From Streptomyces canus (GTDB taxonomy: Bacteria; Actinomycetota; Actinomycetes; Streptomycetales; Streptomycetaceae): a DNA stretch of 64,000 bases. The DNA lies in assembly GCF_001514145.1 (NCBI RefSeq), contig NZ_KQ948656.1:496001-560000 (forward strand), given 5' to 3'. The position numbers and the translations under genes were made by a program. Below the pieces are notes generated by a model that ran no database searches, had not been told where the DNA came from, and saw only the letters and a program-made list of their open reading frames with translations. Of this stretch, positions 7,741 to 16,742 are shown one piece after another; the stretch's first letter is position 1, and every line of letters starts with the position of its first letter.

Positions 7741-9105
7741 ATGACCAAGCGCGATGATGCACTTCTCTTCGGTAACCGGTTCCTGACCGCGCCCGCTCCC
7801 TCGGAGACCTTCCCCGAGGAAGGCATGACTGCGATGGACGCCATGAGGCTCGTGGATGTGGATCTCGCCATGGAGGGCGACCCACAGCGCAACCTCGCCA
7901 CATTTGTCACCACGTGGATGGAACCAGAGGCCCAACGGCTGATCGCCGAGAACCTCCACCGCAACTTCATCGACCATGCGGAGTACCCCATTTCCGCCGA
8001 TATCGAGCAGCGTTGCGTGCGCATGCTCGCCGACCTCTTCCACGCGCCGGGCAGGACGACGGGATGTCGGACCCAGGGCTCGTCCGAGGCGATCATGCTC
8101 GGCGCACTGTCACTGAAGTGGAAGTGGCGCGAGCGCCGACAGGCGGCCAACCTGTCGACCGACCGCCCCAACTTGGTCTTTGGCGGAGACGTCCACGTCG
8201 TATGGGAGAAGTTCTGCCGCTACTTCGACGTCGAGCCGCGAATCGTGCCGCTCGCCGAGGGCAAGTACACGATCGGCCCCGAAGACGTGGAGCCCCACCT
8301 CGACGAGAACACGATCGGGGTCGTCGCCGTCCTCGGCACCACCTTCACCGGCCACATGGACGATGTCGTCGGGATCGACAAGCTCCTGCGGGACGTCCGC
8401 CAGAAGCGGGACCTCGACATCCCGATCCACGTCGACGGCGCCAGCGGCGCATTCGTGTGGCCCTTCCTCTACCCGGACTCGAAGTGGGACTTCCGGCTCG
8501 AGCAGGTCCGCTCGATCAACGTCTCGGGACACAAGTACGGCCTGGTCTACCCCGGCATCGGATGGCTGGTCTTCCGCGAGGAGTCCGACCTGGCCAAGGA
8601 TCTCGTGTTCTACGAGAACTACCTGGGCAAGACCGACGCGACGTTCACGCTGAACTTCTCCACCGGTGCGTCGATGGTGCTCGCCCAGTACTACAACTTC
8701 GTACGCCTCGGTCGCCAGGGCTACACCTACGTCATGAAGATCATGCAGGAGAACTCCCGCGCGCTGGCGGACAACCTGCGCAGCAGCGGCCGCTTCGAAG
8801 TGATCGGGAGCGACCTCGAGCAGCTGCCGCTGGTCGCTTTCCGTCTCGCCGGCAAGCATGCCTACGACGAGTCCGACATCGCCTGGCAGCTCTCGGCCGA
8901 ACGGGGCTGGATGGTGCCGGCGTACACGCTTCCGCCCAATGCGGAGCGGGTGAAGATTCTGCGCGCCCTGGTCAAGGAGACTCTGAGCCGCGAGCAGGTC
9001 GAGCGGCTGAGCCAGGACATCGCCGACGCGTGTCGCACGTTGGACGACAAGGGTGCGGCCCACGGGATCGAGCGAGAGCAGGTCAAGCGCGGCACCGGCT
9101 ACTGA
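7741..9105 (+). CDS. gadB: Glutamate decarboxylase
   Basis: This 454-residue PLP enzyme would convert L-glutamate to GABA and CO2 in the cytoplasm, consuming a proton. Group II decarboxylase motifs are in order: CRTQGSSEAIMLGAL (about residues 109-123), IHVDGASGAFVWPF with the PLP-contacting His230 and Asp232, and VSGHKYGLVYPG with the Schiff-base Lys265. The N-terminal NFIDHAEYP matches substrate-site sequence of bacterial GadB. The length is normal. The ATG at 7741 has only a weak ribosome-binding site. No gadC antiporter is adjacent, so a role in GABA metabolism is as likely as acid resistance. Confidence 0.93.
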   Translation: MTKRDDALLFGNRFLTAPAPSETFPEEGMTAMDAMRLVDVDLAMEGDPQRNLATFVTTWMEPEAQRLIAENLHRNFIDHAEYPISADIEQRCVRMLADLFHAPGRTTGCRTQGSSEAIMLGALSLKWKWRERRQAANLSTDRPNLVFGGDVHVVWEKFCRYFDVEPRIVPLAEGKYTIGPEDVEPHLDENTIGVVAVLGTTFTGHMDDVVGIDKLLRDVRQKRDLDIPIHVDGASGAFVWPFLYPDSKWDFRLEQVRSINVSGHKYGLVYPGIGWLVFREESDLAKDLVFYENYLGKTDATFTLNFSTGASMVLAQYYNFVRLGRQGYTYVMKIMQENSRALADNLRSSGRFEVIGSDLEQLPLVAFRLAGKHAYDESDIAWQLSAERGWMVPAYTLPPNAERVKILRALVKETLSREQVERLSQDIADACRTLDDKGAAHGIEREQVKRGTGY

Positions 9106-9258
9106 GGCACTGCGACGGAGTGGGAATTTCGGGCCACCGGCCTTGACCGTGTGACGACTGGCCCTGTATCAGCGACAGCATGTAGAGCACCGGGCCGAAG
9201 ACGGTCTCGTCATCCAGGCCGGCACCGTCCCCAGACGGGTGCCGCCGGGGCTTCCCTG

Positions 9259-9903
9259 TCAGGCGACCAGCTCGGCGATGCTCCGGGCTGTCAGCCACAG
9301 GCCGAGGAGCAGGGCGACCGTGACGATCAGCTGCTCCTGGTGCTGCGCGAGCCAGTCCCGCAGGGCGTTCAACCGGGCGTTCGCGGCCTCGGGCGCCCAG
9401 ACCACGTACATCTCCATCACGATCAGGCTGAGGGTGGCCAACAGGCAGTAGCCGGCCAGTGCGAGCCAGTCGGCGGGGGTGGAGAGGTTCGCGTCGACGG
9501 CGGTCGCGGCGCCGGCACCGACCAGTGCCCAGGGCTGCAGCAGCCATGCCAGGCCGGCTGCCGTGGCCGGGGAGGCGTTGTCGATCCGGGCGGTCCAGCG
9601 TGGCGGGCCGTGCGGGCGGGGCGGCCGGAAGTGCCGGTGGACGCTGTACAGCACCAGTACCAGGCCGATGGCGAGTTTCACATCGATCGCGGCGGTCGAG
9701 GGCACGCTGTGACGGGCCGGGGGCTGACCACCGGTCAGCAGCACCACGCAGGCGATCACCGCGATCAGGTTGGCCAGCCACGACAACAGGAACGCCAGGC
9801 CCTGGCGAACACCGTGTCGTGAGGAGAGCAGCAGGATGAAGGCGCTGTTGTGCAAAGGCCCCAGCGTGACAGCCGTAGCGATCACAACCAGGTCGAGGAC
9901 CAT
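9259..9903 (-). CDS. GAP family membrane protein (Sap/SfLAP-like)
   Basis: The 214-residue protein has six hydrophobic segments, starting with DLVVIATAVTLGPLHNSAFI and including AFLLSWLANLIAVIACVVLL, KLAIGLVLVLYSVHRHF, TAAGLAWLLQPWALVGAGAA, LALAGYCLLATLSLIVMEMY and TVALLLGLWLTARSIAELV. This is the layout of the GAP/SfLAP family, related to a mycobacterial sulfolipid-1-addressing protein. The function in Streptomyces is not established; transport or lipid handling at the membrane is plausible. An AGGAG lies upstream of the ATG at 9903. The gene is convergent with glutamate decarboxylase. Confidence 0.8.
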   Translation of the reverse strand: MVLDLVVIATAVTLGPLHNSAFILLLSSRHGVRQGLAFLLSWLANLIAVIACVVLLTGGQPPARHSVPSTAAIDVKLAIGLVLVLYSVHRHFRPPRPHGPPRWTARIDNASPATAAGLAWLLQPWALVGAGAATAVDANLSTPADWLALAGYCLLATLSLIVMEMYVVWAPEAANARLNALRDWLAQHQEQLIVTVALLLGLWLTARSIAELVA

Positions 9904-10047
9904 CGGATCAGCCGCTCCTGGGTATCAGGGCCGTGTGCCACCAGTGGACGGGCGGGCCGGTGGCAGCTTGAAGCAGTGCTGCTGCGGTGCCGCATCCCGA
10001 CTGTGCAGGCGGGAGGCCTGGCCGGTCAAGCGGGCCACGCCCGCACG

Positions 10048-10126
10048 GCTGCCCTGGCTGCCCTGGCTGCCCTGGCTGCCCTGGCTGCCCTGGCTGCCCT
10101 GGCTGCCCTGGCTGCCCTGGCTGCCC
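10048..10126. repeat. 9-bp tandem repeat (gctgccctg), 8 full copies plus 7 bases
   Basis: Eight perfect head-to-tail copies of gctgccctg run from 10048 to 10119 with a partial ninth copy to 10126. All three forward frames stay open through it, giving Leu-Pro-Trp, Ala-Ala-Leu or Gly-Cys-Pro repeats. It sits in non-coding or decayed DNA just before a transposase relic, so it is best read as a simple minisatellite that arose by slippage. Confidence 0.9.
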
Positions 10127-10134
10127 GACAGGCT

Positions 10135-10258
10135 CCCTTGCGAGCACGGCGCCTGGGAACCCGGGGCCGTGCGCAGCTACGAACGCCAACTCGAGCACTT
10201 CCTTGCCTTCTCCGGCATCACCGCAGCCCTCATCTGCTACCGCAGGCTCACCGCCTGA
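10135..10258 (+). pseudogene. Transposase C-terminal relic
   Basis: After the 9-bp repeat the frame ending at the TGA at 10256-10258 reads EPGAVRSYERQLEHFLAF then SGITAALICYRRLTA. A SYExxxxHxxAFxxxAAAxxxxRRL pattern closes many IS4/IS5-type transposases. Only about 35 residues survive, with no upstream catalytic core. The exact IS family cannot be assigned. Confidence 0.45.
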
Positions 10259-10267
10259 CCCGGCCTG

Positions 10268-10597
10268 TCAGGCGCCCGGGCCGGTGCGTACGAAGAGGCA
10301 GAACGGGTGGCCCGCCGGGTCGAACAGGACGCGTACGTCATCCTGAGGCTGGAAGTCTGTCACCGTCGCCCCGAGGGCGAGAGCATGCTCGACGGCCGAT
10401 GACAGATCGTTCACCTCGATGTCCAGATGCATCATCATCTGCTGCTCGGACCGTGTGGAAGGCCATCTCGGGCGAGTGAAGAGCGGCTCAGTCTGGAACG
10501 ACAGCCCGGGACCGCCGTCGGGCGGAGCGATCTCCACCCAGCCGGGTTCCACCTTCCGCATCGGCCATCCGAGCAGGCCCTGATAGAACTGCGCCAA
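10268..10597 (-). CDS. VOC (glyoxalase-like) family protein, probably frameshifted at the N-terminus
   Basis: The readable frame gives a single VOC half-domain: LAQFYQGLLGWPMRKVEPGW, PDGGPGLSFQTEPLF, MMMHLDIEVNDLSSAVEHAL and VLFDPAGHPFCLFVRTGPGA. Such proteins bind metals or small ligands, often in antibiotic or aldehyde detoxification. The conserved codons continue upstream as TTLDAPDALE, but a plausible ATG at 10652 (MTPQRRFTLG) lies in a different frame, so a one-base change near 10625 has probably broken the start. Initiation at the TTG at 10597 would lose the first strand. The product may be non-functional. Confidence 0.65.
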   Translation of the reverse strand: MAQFYQGLLGWPMRKVEPGWVEIAPPDGGPGLSFQTEPLFTRPRWPSTRSEQQMMMHLDIEVNDLSSAVEHALALGATVTDFQPQDDVRVLFDPAGHPFCLFVRTGPGA

Positions 10598-10653
10598 CTC
10601 GAGGGCGTCCGGTGCATCAAGAGTGGTCGCGGCCCAGCGTGAAACGCCGTTGC

Positions 10654-11139
10654 GGGGTCATGCAGTGCTGTTGCCCCGTTTCGCTGCTGCGAGGCCGGCC
10701 GTCACTCCTCTCGGCCGCAACCGATGCTTCACCTTGCTCGGACGACGACGCCTCCGTTCAGCCACAGGTCACTGAAGGCCGGACGTCCCAGCGCGTGGCC
10801 CGCGAGTGACAGCGATAGACGCTGGGCCCCGGAACACAAAGCCCCATGCCTGGGGTGGGCTCCACCACGCCGTCGGCGTGGAAACGCAACTCCCCCAGCG
10901 GCAGCGGCCCAGCCTCCCTGCTCCAGGGAGTGTTGAGAGGTATGCGAGGGGACGAGGAACCGGGTGCGCCTGAGCGGCGGCGCCGACCGGCCTACGGACT
11001 TCCGCCGCCGGACACCGAGCGTACGTACGTGCGCCACGCTCCACGCTGGAGATCGCTGCACTCAAAAAGTCGGTCGTCGAGCGCCGGACACCGCGCTGAC
11101 CTGGGGCTTCTTCAGCCGCGCGGCGGGGACTAGTTGAAC
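10654..11139. other. Decayed DNA without a recognisable gene
   Basis: No open frame on either strand in this interval shows a known domain or a convincing start with ribosome-binding site. The sequence lies between a broken VOC gene and a broken S1-domain gene and is most simply read as eroded coding DNA. Confidence 0.5.
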
Positions 11140-11554
11140 GGTGTGCAGGCCGACCGATCTGGCTTCCATCCGCGACGCGGACCAAGCCGCCGCGGTGCTC
11201 GTCCAGCGTGAACTCGCCGTTGTCGAGAGCCCCATCGAGCCAGTCCACCGCCGCGGACCCCGCCAATTGACGGCCGGATCTGCTGTCGGCTGTCGGCTGT
11301 CGGCTGTCGGCCCGCGAGATCTCGAACTCAGCGATGGTGCCTTCCGCCGGCCGGTCCTCACCCTGATCCGGAAGCAACGCAACATCGACGAAGCCTCCGA
11401 CGGTCAGCCCGATGTCCACGAAGATCCCGATCACGCCGGGCCGAGGAACGTTCACCACGGTGCCCTCGAAGACCTGCCCGAAGCGCCGGCCCCTCGATCG
11501 ACCCGTCCATCTCGACGACACCGCACTGCCGTCATTTGTCGTGAACGTTTCCAA
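11140..11554 (-). pseudogene. S1-like RNA-binding protein gene broken at a 7-bp repeat, with DUF1707-like tail
   Basis: Reading from about 11554, the protein contains RRFGQVFEGTVVNVPRPGV followed by IGIFVDIGLTVGGFVDVALL, a small S1/OB-fold domain common in Streptomyces. The reading continues AEGTIAEFEISRADSRQ and then runs into a 7-bp repeat encoding PTADSR-type residues, where S1 similarity ends. Beyond the repeat, VDWLDGALDNGEFTLDEHR resembles the start of a DUF1707/SHOCT-type domain, but the rest is out of frame. This looks like two gene fragments joined at the repeat. Function is unlikely to be retained. Confidence 0.5.
11283..11310. repeat. 7-bp tandem repeat (ctgtcgg), four copies
   Basis: Four perfect copies of ctgtcgg lie exactly where similarity to the S1-like protein stops on the minus strand. 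The repeat is a likely recombination or slippage site that accompanied loss of the gene's 3' end. Confidence 0.85.
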
Positions 11555-11727
11555 GCGCGAAGTTGGTCAACTGCTGCTCAAACTCTGTGGCTTGCCGCTG
11601 TGCTGGTCGGAGAAGACGATGAGCCGCCGATGACGCCATCGGCGTGACATCGCCCGGAAACCGCAACCGCAGATGGCCGTGTACGGCTCTCCCCTTGCAC
11701 ATCCACCCGCTGCCGGAGGAGACCGAC

Positions 11728-12045
11728 ATGACCATCGCCCTTGAACACCACACGCCGCAGGCCTTCGTCGACCCCTACGCCGCCGATCCGGCGGAGACCG
11801 CCTGGCCTCCGGCCTCCGCCGGACAGGACAGGGACCACCTGCTGCCGCCGCCCAACCCCTCCGAGCGCCTCAGCATCCTCATCGACCCCCGCGACCACCA
11901 CCGCCTGGCCCTGCACGCCGCACTGACCGCCGCCGGCATCCCGCCCCGGCCCGAGGACCGCGACGCCATCGACCAGCTCAGCGCCCTGCCCTCCGGCATC
12001 AACACCACCCTGCAACGCTGGCTGGGCCACACGGCATCACAGTGA
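11728..12045 (+). CDS. Hypothetical protein (105 aa)
   Basis: The ATG at 11728 follows GGAGGA at ideal spacing. The product begins MTIALEHHTPQAFVDPYAAD and contains LLPPPNPSERLSILIDPRDH followed by ALTAAGIPPRPEDRDAIDQL and a C-terminal TLQRWLGHTASQ. Codon use has strong third-position G/C bias, so it looks like a real gene. It has no signal peptide or membrane segment. I do not recognise the family. The next frame (12073) starts 27 bases later with its own GAGGAAGG site, suggesting a two-gene unit. Confidence 0.6.
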   Translation: MTIALEHHTPQAFVDPYAADPAETAWPPASAGQDRDHLLPPPNPSERLSILIDPRDHHRLALHAALTAAGIPPRPEDRDAIDQLSALPSGINTTLQRWLGHTASQ

Positions 12046-12072
12046 CCGAACCACCGACAGCGAGGAAGGCCG

Positions 12073-12531
12073 ATGCGGTGTGCGCAGTTCCCGCTGAACG
12101 ACGTACAGCAAGTCACCGTGCATCCTGGTCCCCGCTCCCAACGCTATGGCCGATGGCCTCCGCTCTCTCCACCCTACGCAGGCAGGGTCCCCGCGGACGC
12201 CGACCAACTCGCCAAGGTTCCGGAGGACATCGTCGCCAACTGCATGCCTGACCCTGACCAACACACGCCATGGGTGGACCTGCGCGACACCCACCTCGCC
12301 CGGTTCACGGCGCAGCGCCCAGCCGTCGCCCGATGGCCGGTCGGCACAGTCCCCGTCGCGTGCGCCCGCGTTGCCTCCTCCGACGACGCCGCCGCCGCGA
12401 CGCAGTTGGAGAACATCACCAGCGAAGCGGAGGTGCATGCGCCCGAAGGCGTCCTGGTCGTCCTCTCCGGCGAAGCCGAGGACGGCAGCACAGGGCCCGC
12501 ACGACCGTCGTCCGGTGATCGCCACCCACCG
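12073..12531 (+). CDS. Possible hypothetical protein whose frame runs into the convergent SPFH gene
   Basis: An ATG at 12073 with GAGGAAGG upstream opens a frame with strong third-position G/C bias from about 12180 onward (ADADQLAKVPEDIVANCMPD, HTPWVDLRDTHLARF, ATQLENITSEAEVHAPEG, VLVVLSGEAEDGS). No stop occurs before the frame enters the antisense of the SPFH gene, where it continues open to 13164. The natural C-terminus has therefore probably been lost, or the gene has been cut by the junction near 12530. I do not recognise the protein. The end given here is arbitrary, at the edge of the convergent gene. Confidence 0.35.
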
Positions 12532-13569
12532 TCAGCGAGGCGGGCTGGACGGGAGGCCGTCGGGAATGGCGCGGTCGGCCTCGGCCGCGTCGGCGAGGGC
12601 CGCGGCGGCGGCTTCCGCGGCCTGGGCCGCGTCGTCAGCGGCCCGCTCGGCGCTGTCGTCCGAGGGTTTCTCGCGGGTGGCCGGGGACTGGGGCAGGACC
12701 TCGGTGAAAGCGCGGGACACGCCCTGGAGTGCGGAGGTGATCTCGCTGGGGATCACCCAGAAGTTGTTCCCCGAACCCTGCGCCAGCTGGGGCAGGGTCT
12801 GCAGGTACTGGTAGGCCAGGAGTTTGGGGTCGGGGTCGTTGCGATGCACGGCCTGGAAGACCTCGTCGATGGCCCGGGACTGGCCCTCGGCCTGGAGGAT
12901 CGCGGCGGTACGGTTGCCCTCCGCGCGCAGGACGGCTGCCTGCTTGTCGCCTTCGGCGGTGAGGATCTGCGATTGACGTTGTCCCTCGGCCCCGAGAATC
13001 GCGGCGCGCTTGTCCCGCTCGGCGCGCATCTGCTTCTGCATCGCGTCCTTGATGGACTGCGGCGGGTCGATGGCCTTGATCTCCACCCGATTGACCCTCA
13101 GCCCCCATTTGCCGGTGGCCTCGTCCAGCACGCCGCGGAGCTGGCTGTTGATGGTGTCCCGTGAGGTGAGCGTCTTTTCCAGATCCATGGATCCCACGAC
13201 ATTGCGCAAGGTGGTCACAGTGAGCTGTTCGACCGCCTGCAGGAAATTCGCGATCTCATAGAAAGCCGCTCGCGGGTCGGTGACCTGGAAGTACAGGACG
13301 GTGTCGATCTCGACGACCAGATTGTCCTCGGTGATGACCGGTTGCGGCTTGAAGGAGACGACCTGTTCCCGCAGATCGATCACCGGATGAACCCGGTCGA
13401 TGTACGGGATGACGAGGCTGAGGCCCGGACTCAGGGTCCGGTGGTAGCGCCCGAGTCGCTCGACATTACGAGCACGCGCCTGGGGCACGATACGGACCGC
13501 CCGCACCACGGTGAAAACCGCGATCAGCGCGAGGATCAGTCCGGCAATGAGGAACGCCGAGGTTTCCAT
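12532..13569 (-). CDS. SPFH domain (stomatin/prohibitin-like) membrane protein
   Basis: This 345-residue protein has one N-terminal membrane anchor (AFLIAGLILALIAVFTVV, residues about 5-22). An SPFH domain follows (RLGRYHRTLSPGLSLVIPYI, DLREQVVSFKPQPVITEDN, LRNVVGSMDLEKTLTSRDTI, WGLRVNRVEIKAIDPPQSIK), then a long coiled-coil with repeated AEG units (ILGAEGQRQSQILTAEGDKQ) and an Ala-rich tail. SPFH proteins organise membrane microdomains and protease or channel complexes. It lies 4 bp downstream of an NfeD gene, the standard bacterial SPFH-NfeD operon. Confidence 0.92.
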   Translation of the reverse strand: METSAFLIAGLILALIAVFTVVRAVRIVPQARARNVERLGRYHRTLSPGLSLVIPYIDRVHPVIDLREQVVSFKPQPVITEDNLVVEIDTVLYFQVTDPRAAFYEIANFLQAVEQLTVTTLRNVVGSMDLEKTLTSRDTINSQLRGVLDEATGKWGLRVNRVEIKAIDPPQSIKDAMQKQMRAERDKRAAILGAEGQRQSQILTAEGDKQAAVLRAEGNRTAAILQAEGQSRAIDEVFQAVHRNDPDPKLLAYQYLQTLPQLAQGSGNNFWVIPSEITSALQGVSRAFTEVLPQSPATREKPSDDSAERAADDAAQAAEAAAAALADAAEADRAIPDGLPSSPPR

Positions 13570-13573
13570 GGTT

Positions 13574-14005
13574 TCAGTCCCGGGGGTAGACGAGCGCGGT
13601 GGCGCCGCTGATCTCCATGACGTCGACGGTCTTTCCAGGCGGTATCACCAGCGTCTCGTCGTAGGCGCGGGCCGTCCATTCCTCACCGTCGATACGGACC
13701 CTGCCGCCGAGGCCCGTCACCTCCGAGAGGACATAGGCAGGCCTGCCGACCAGAGCGTCGATGCCGAATCGCTGCACTTGCGGCCGGAGCACGTGGCGCA
13801 GCGCGATAGGGCGCACGAACACCACGGTGCCCGTGGCGACGAGGGCGAACACCAGGAACTGGAAGGGCAGAGGCAGCCCGACCGCGGCGGATCCCGCCGT
13901 GACCAAGGCGGACACACTCAGCATTCCGAGCGCAGCGGTAAGGGTGACGATCTCCGCCACCGCCAATACCGCTGCGACGACCAACCAGATCAGCCATGGA
14001 TCCAT
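13574..14005 (-). CDS. NfeD family membrane protein
   Basis: The 143-residue protein starts MDPWLIWLVVAAVLAVAEIV, has a second and third hydrophobic stretch (LGMLSVSALVTAGSAAVGLP, FQFLVFALVATGTVVFVRPI) and ends in the NfeD OB-fold (ALVGRPAYVLSEVTGLGG then RVRIDGEEWTARAYDETLVI). It is the short form lacking the ClpP-like protease domain. NfeD and SPFH proteins act together in membrane quality control and microdomain formation. The ATG at 14005 is preferred because GAAGAGG lies just upstream and the domain begins there. Confidence 0.92.
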   Translation of the reverse strand: MDPWLIWLVVAAVLAVAEIVTLTAALGMLSVSALVTAGSAAVGLPLPFQFLVFALVATGTVVFVRPIALRHVLRPQVQRFGIDALVGRPAYVLSEVTGLGGRVRIDGEEWTARAYDETLVIPPGKTVDVMEISGATALVYPRD

Positions 14006-14444
14006 TGCGTGCCTCTTCTCACCGGTGCGGGTGCAGGTGCGGAAGAGCCTGACTCTCACCATTGGACCCCGACATCGGACAACGGCGATACCCCCTGGGG
14101 AAGGCAAACCCGGCCGTTCCGGCAGCCCCGAGGTGCGGGGGATCAAGGGAGTCGGCGGCTGATCCTGATGGAGAGCACCAGAAGCCTCGGCAGCATGTCC
14201 GCCCCGCTGTACCACCCGGCGGCGCACATCGTCTCTCGGGTCCGCTTCCTGGCACAGCACTGACGGGGGGACGCGCCCGCTCTCAGTGCTGCCCTCGTTG
14301 GCGGGGGTAGGCAGCCTTGCGAGGCCGCAGGCTGACGCCGGAACAAGCAGCCCCGATGGGAGCGCAGCGCCCTGCACCCGCCGCGCAACGACTGGGCCGC
14401 GGAGTGCGATACCTCCGCGGTCCTCGGTCGATTCGTGTGCCGAA
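14006..14444. other. Intergenic stretch without a recognisable gene
   Basis: About 440 bp between the NfeD and SulP genes, both transcribed to the left. It must contain the promoter of the NfeD-SPFH operon. Short frames on both strands (for example a plus-strand peptide ending SRVRFLAQH at 14263) have no family match I recognise. Confidence 0.45.
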
Positions 14445-15953
<1,509 letters not shown>

Positions 15954-16238
15954 GAGGAGAAGAACCTGTCGTGCTCGGGCACACCCGGCATCACTGCGGG
16001 CATACGGGAAGGCGTGGGAAGCGGGGGGCAGCCGGCCACGGGTCCGCGAGCGGCGGACCGAAGTCAGGGGGCGGCGGCGCGATCCGCCACGGGATCGTGC
16101 GCTGTGCGGGGGTGAAGGGTCACGGCGGGCAGGCAGCGGCGCCGGACATCGTGGGCACGCGCACGCTCTCTCCTGCAGGTATCGGTCTTCGCCGGAGGCA
16201 TCCTCGGCCCCGACACGGGTGACCCGGCACCGAGGCAA
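15954..16238. other. Long 5' region of the SulP gene
   Basis: About 285 bp separates the SulP start from the palindrome at 16239-16262. No gene is evident on either strand. If transcription begins near the palindrome, the SulP mRNA would have an unusually long untranslated leader, or the true start codon lies further upstream than annotated. Confidence 0.4.
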
Positions 16239-16262
16239 CTCTACCCTAACGTTAGGGTAGAG
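16239..16262. promoter_or_regulatory. 24-bp perfect palindrome, MerR operator
   Basis: The sequence ctctaccctaac followed directly by its reverse complement gttagggtagag forms a 24-bp perfect palindrome. It is AT-richer than its surroundings and lies 46 bp upstream of the MerR gene, on the side facing SulP. MerR-family regulators bind such dyads within stretched promoter spacers (family knowledge). Assignment to this MerR protein is inference from position. Confidence 0.8.
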
Positions 16263-16308
16263 ATCGGCGGCCGTGCGCGGCCAGGACGAGATGAGGAAGG
16301 CACTCCCC

Positions 16309-16713
16309 GTGAGCAGCGAGCACATGCAGATCGGCGAGGTCGCCACACGGACCGAGCTGTCGATGCGCACCATCCGCCACTACGAGGACAGCGGCCTCGT
16401 CATCCCCTCCGCCCGCTCCCAAGGCGGCTTCCGCCTCTACACCGAGTCCGACGTCGCCCGCCTGATGGTCATCCGCCGTATGAAGCCTCTCGGGTTCACC
16501 CTCGACGAGATGCGCGCCCTGCTGGAGGCCACCGACCGCCTCGACACGGGCGAGGAACTGCCGCCCGAGGAGCACGAGGAACTGCTGGACCGGATTCGCG
16601 GCTTCGAGCAGGCCGCCCAGCAGCGGGTCGAGGATCTGCGCACCCAGCTGGCGCGGGCGGAGGAGTTCGCGGCCACGCTGGCCGAGCGGCTCACGCGGAC
16701 TTCCGCTCCCTGA
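16309..16713 (+). CDS. MerR family transcriptional regulator
   Basis: The 134-residue protein has the MerR winged helix MQIGEVATRTELSMRTIRHY with the recognition segment YEDSGLVIPSARSQGGFRLY (residues about 6-45). RLMVIRRMKPLGFTLDEMRA follows, then a coiled-coil dimerisation helix to residue 130. No C-terminal effector domain or conserved cysteine pair is present, so the signal is not a classical thiol-bound metal. The GTG at 16309 follows AGGAAGG; an ATG at 16324 is the alternative start. It is divergent from the SulP transporter and probably controls it through the intervening palindrome. Confidence 0.9.
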   Translation: MSSEHMQIGEVATRTELSMRTIRHYEDSGLVIPSARSQGGFRLYTESDVARLMVIRRMKPLGFTLDEMRALLEATDRLDTGEELPPEEHEELLDRIRGFEQAAQQRVEDLRTQLARAEEFAATLAERLTRTSAP

Positions 16714-16742
16714 CTTCTACGTGAGTGCCCGGCGCCGTTGCC

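Noticed and set aside
7741..9105. A complete GAD acid-resistance system
   Set aside because: No GadC-type glutamate/GABA antiporter or GadX-like regulator is adjacent; only the decarboxylase is present.
9908..10346. Repetitive proteins (Leu-Pro-Trp, Gly-Gln-Pro or Gly-Cys-Pro repeats) from the 9-bp tandem repeat
   Set aside because: All forward frames and a reverse frame are open through the repeat, there is no convincing start or conserved flank, and a transposase relic follows. It is most likely a non-coding minisatellite.
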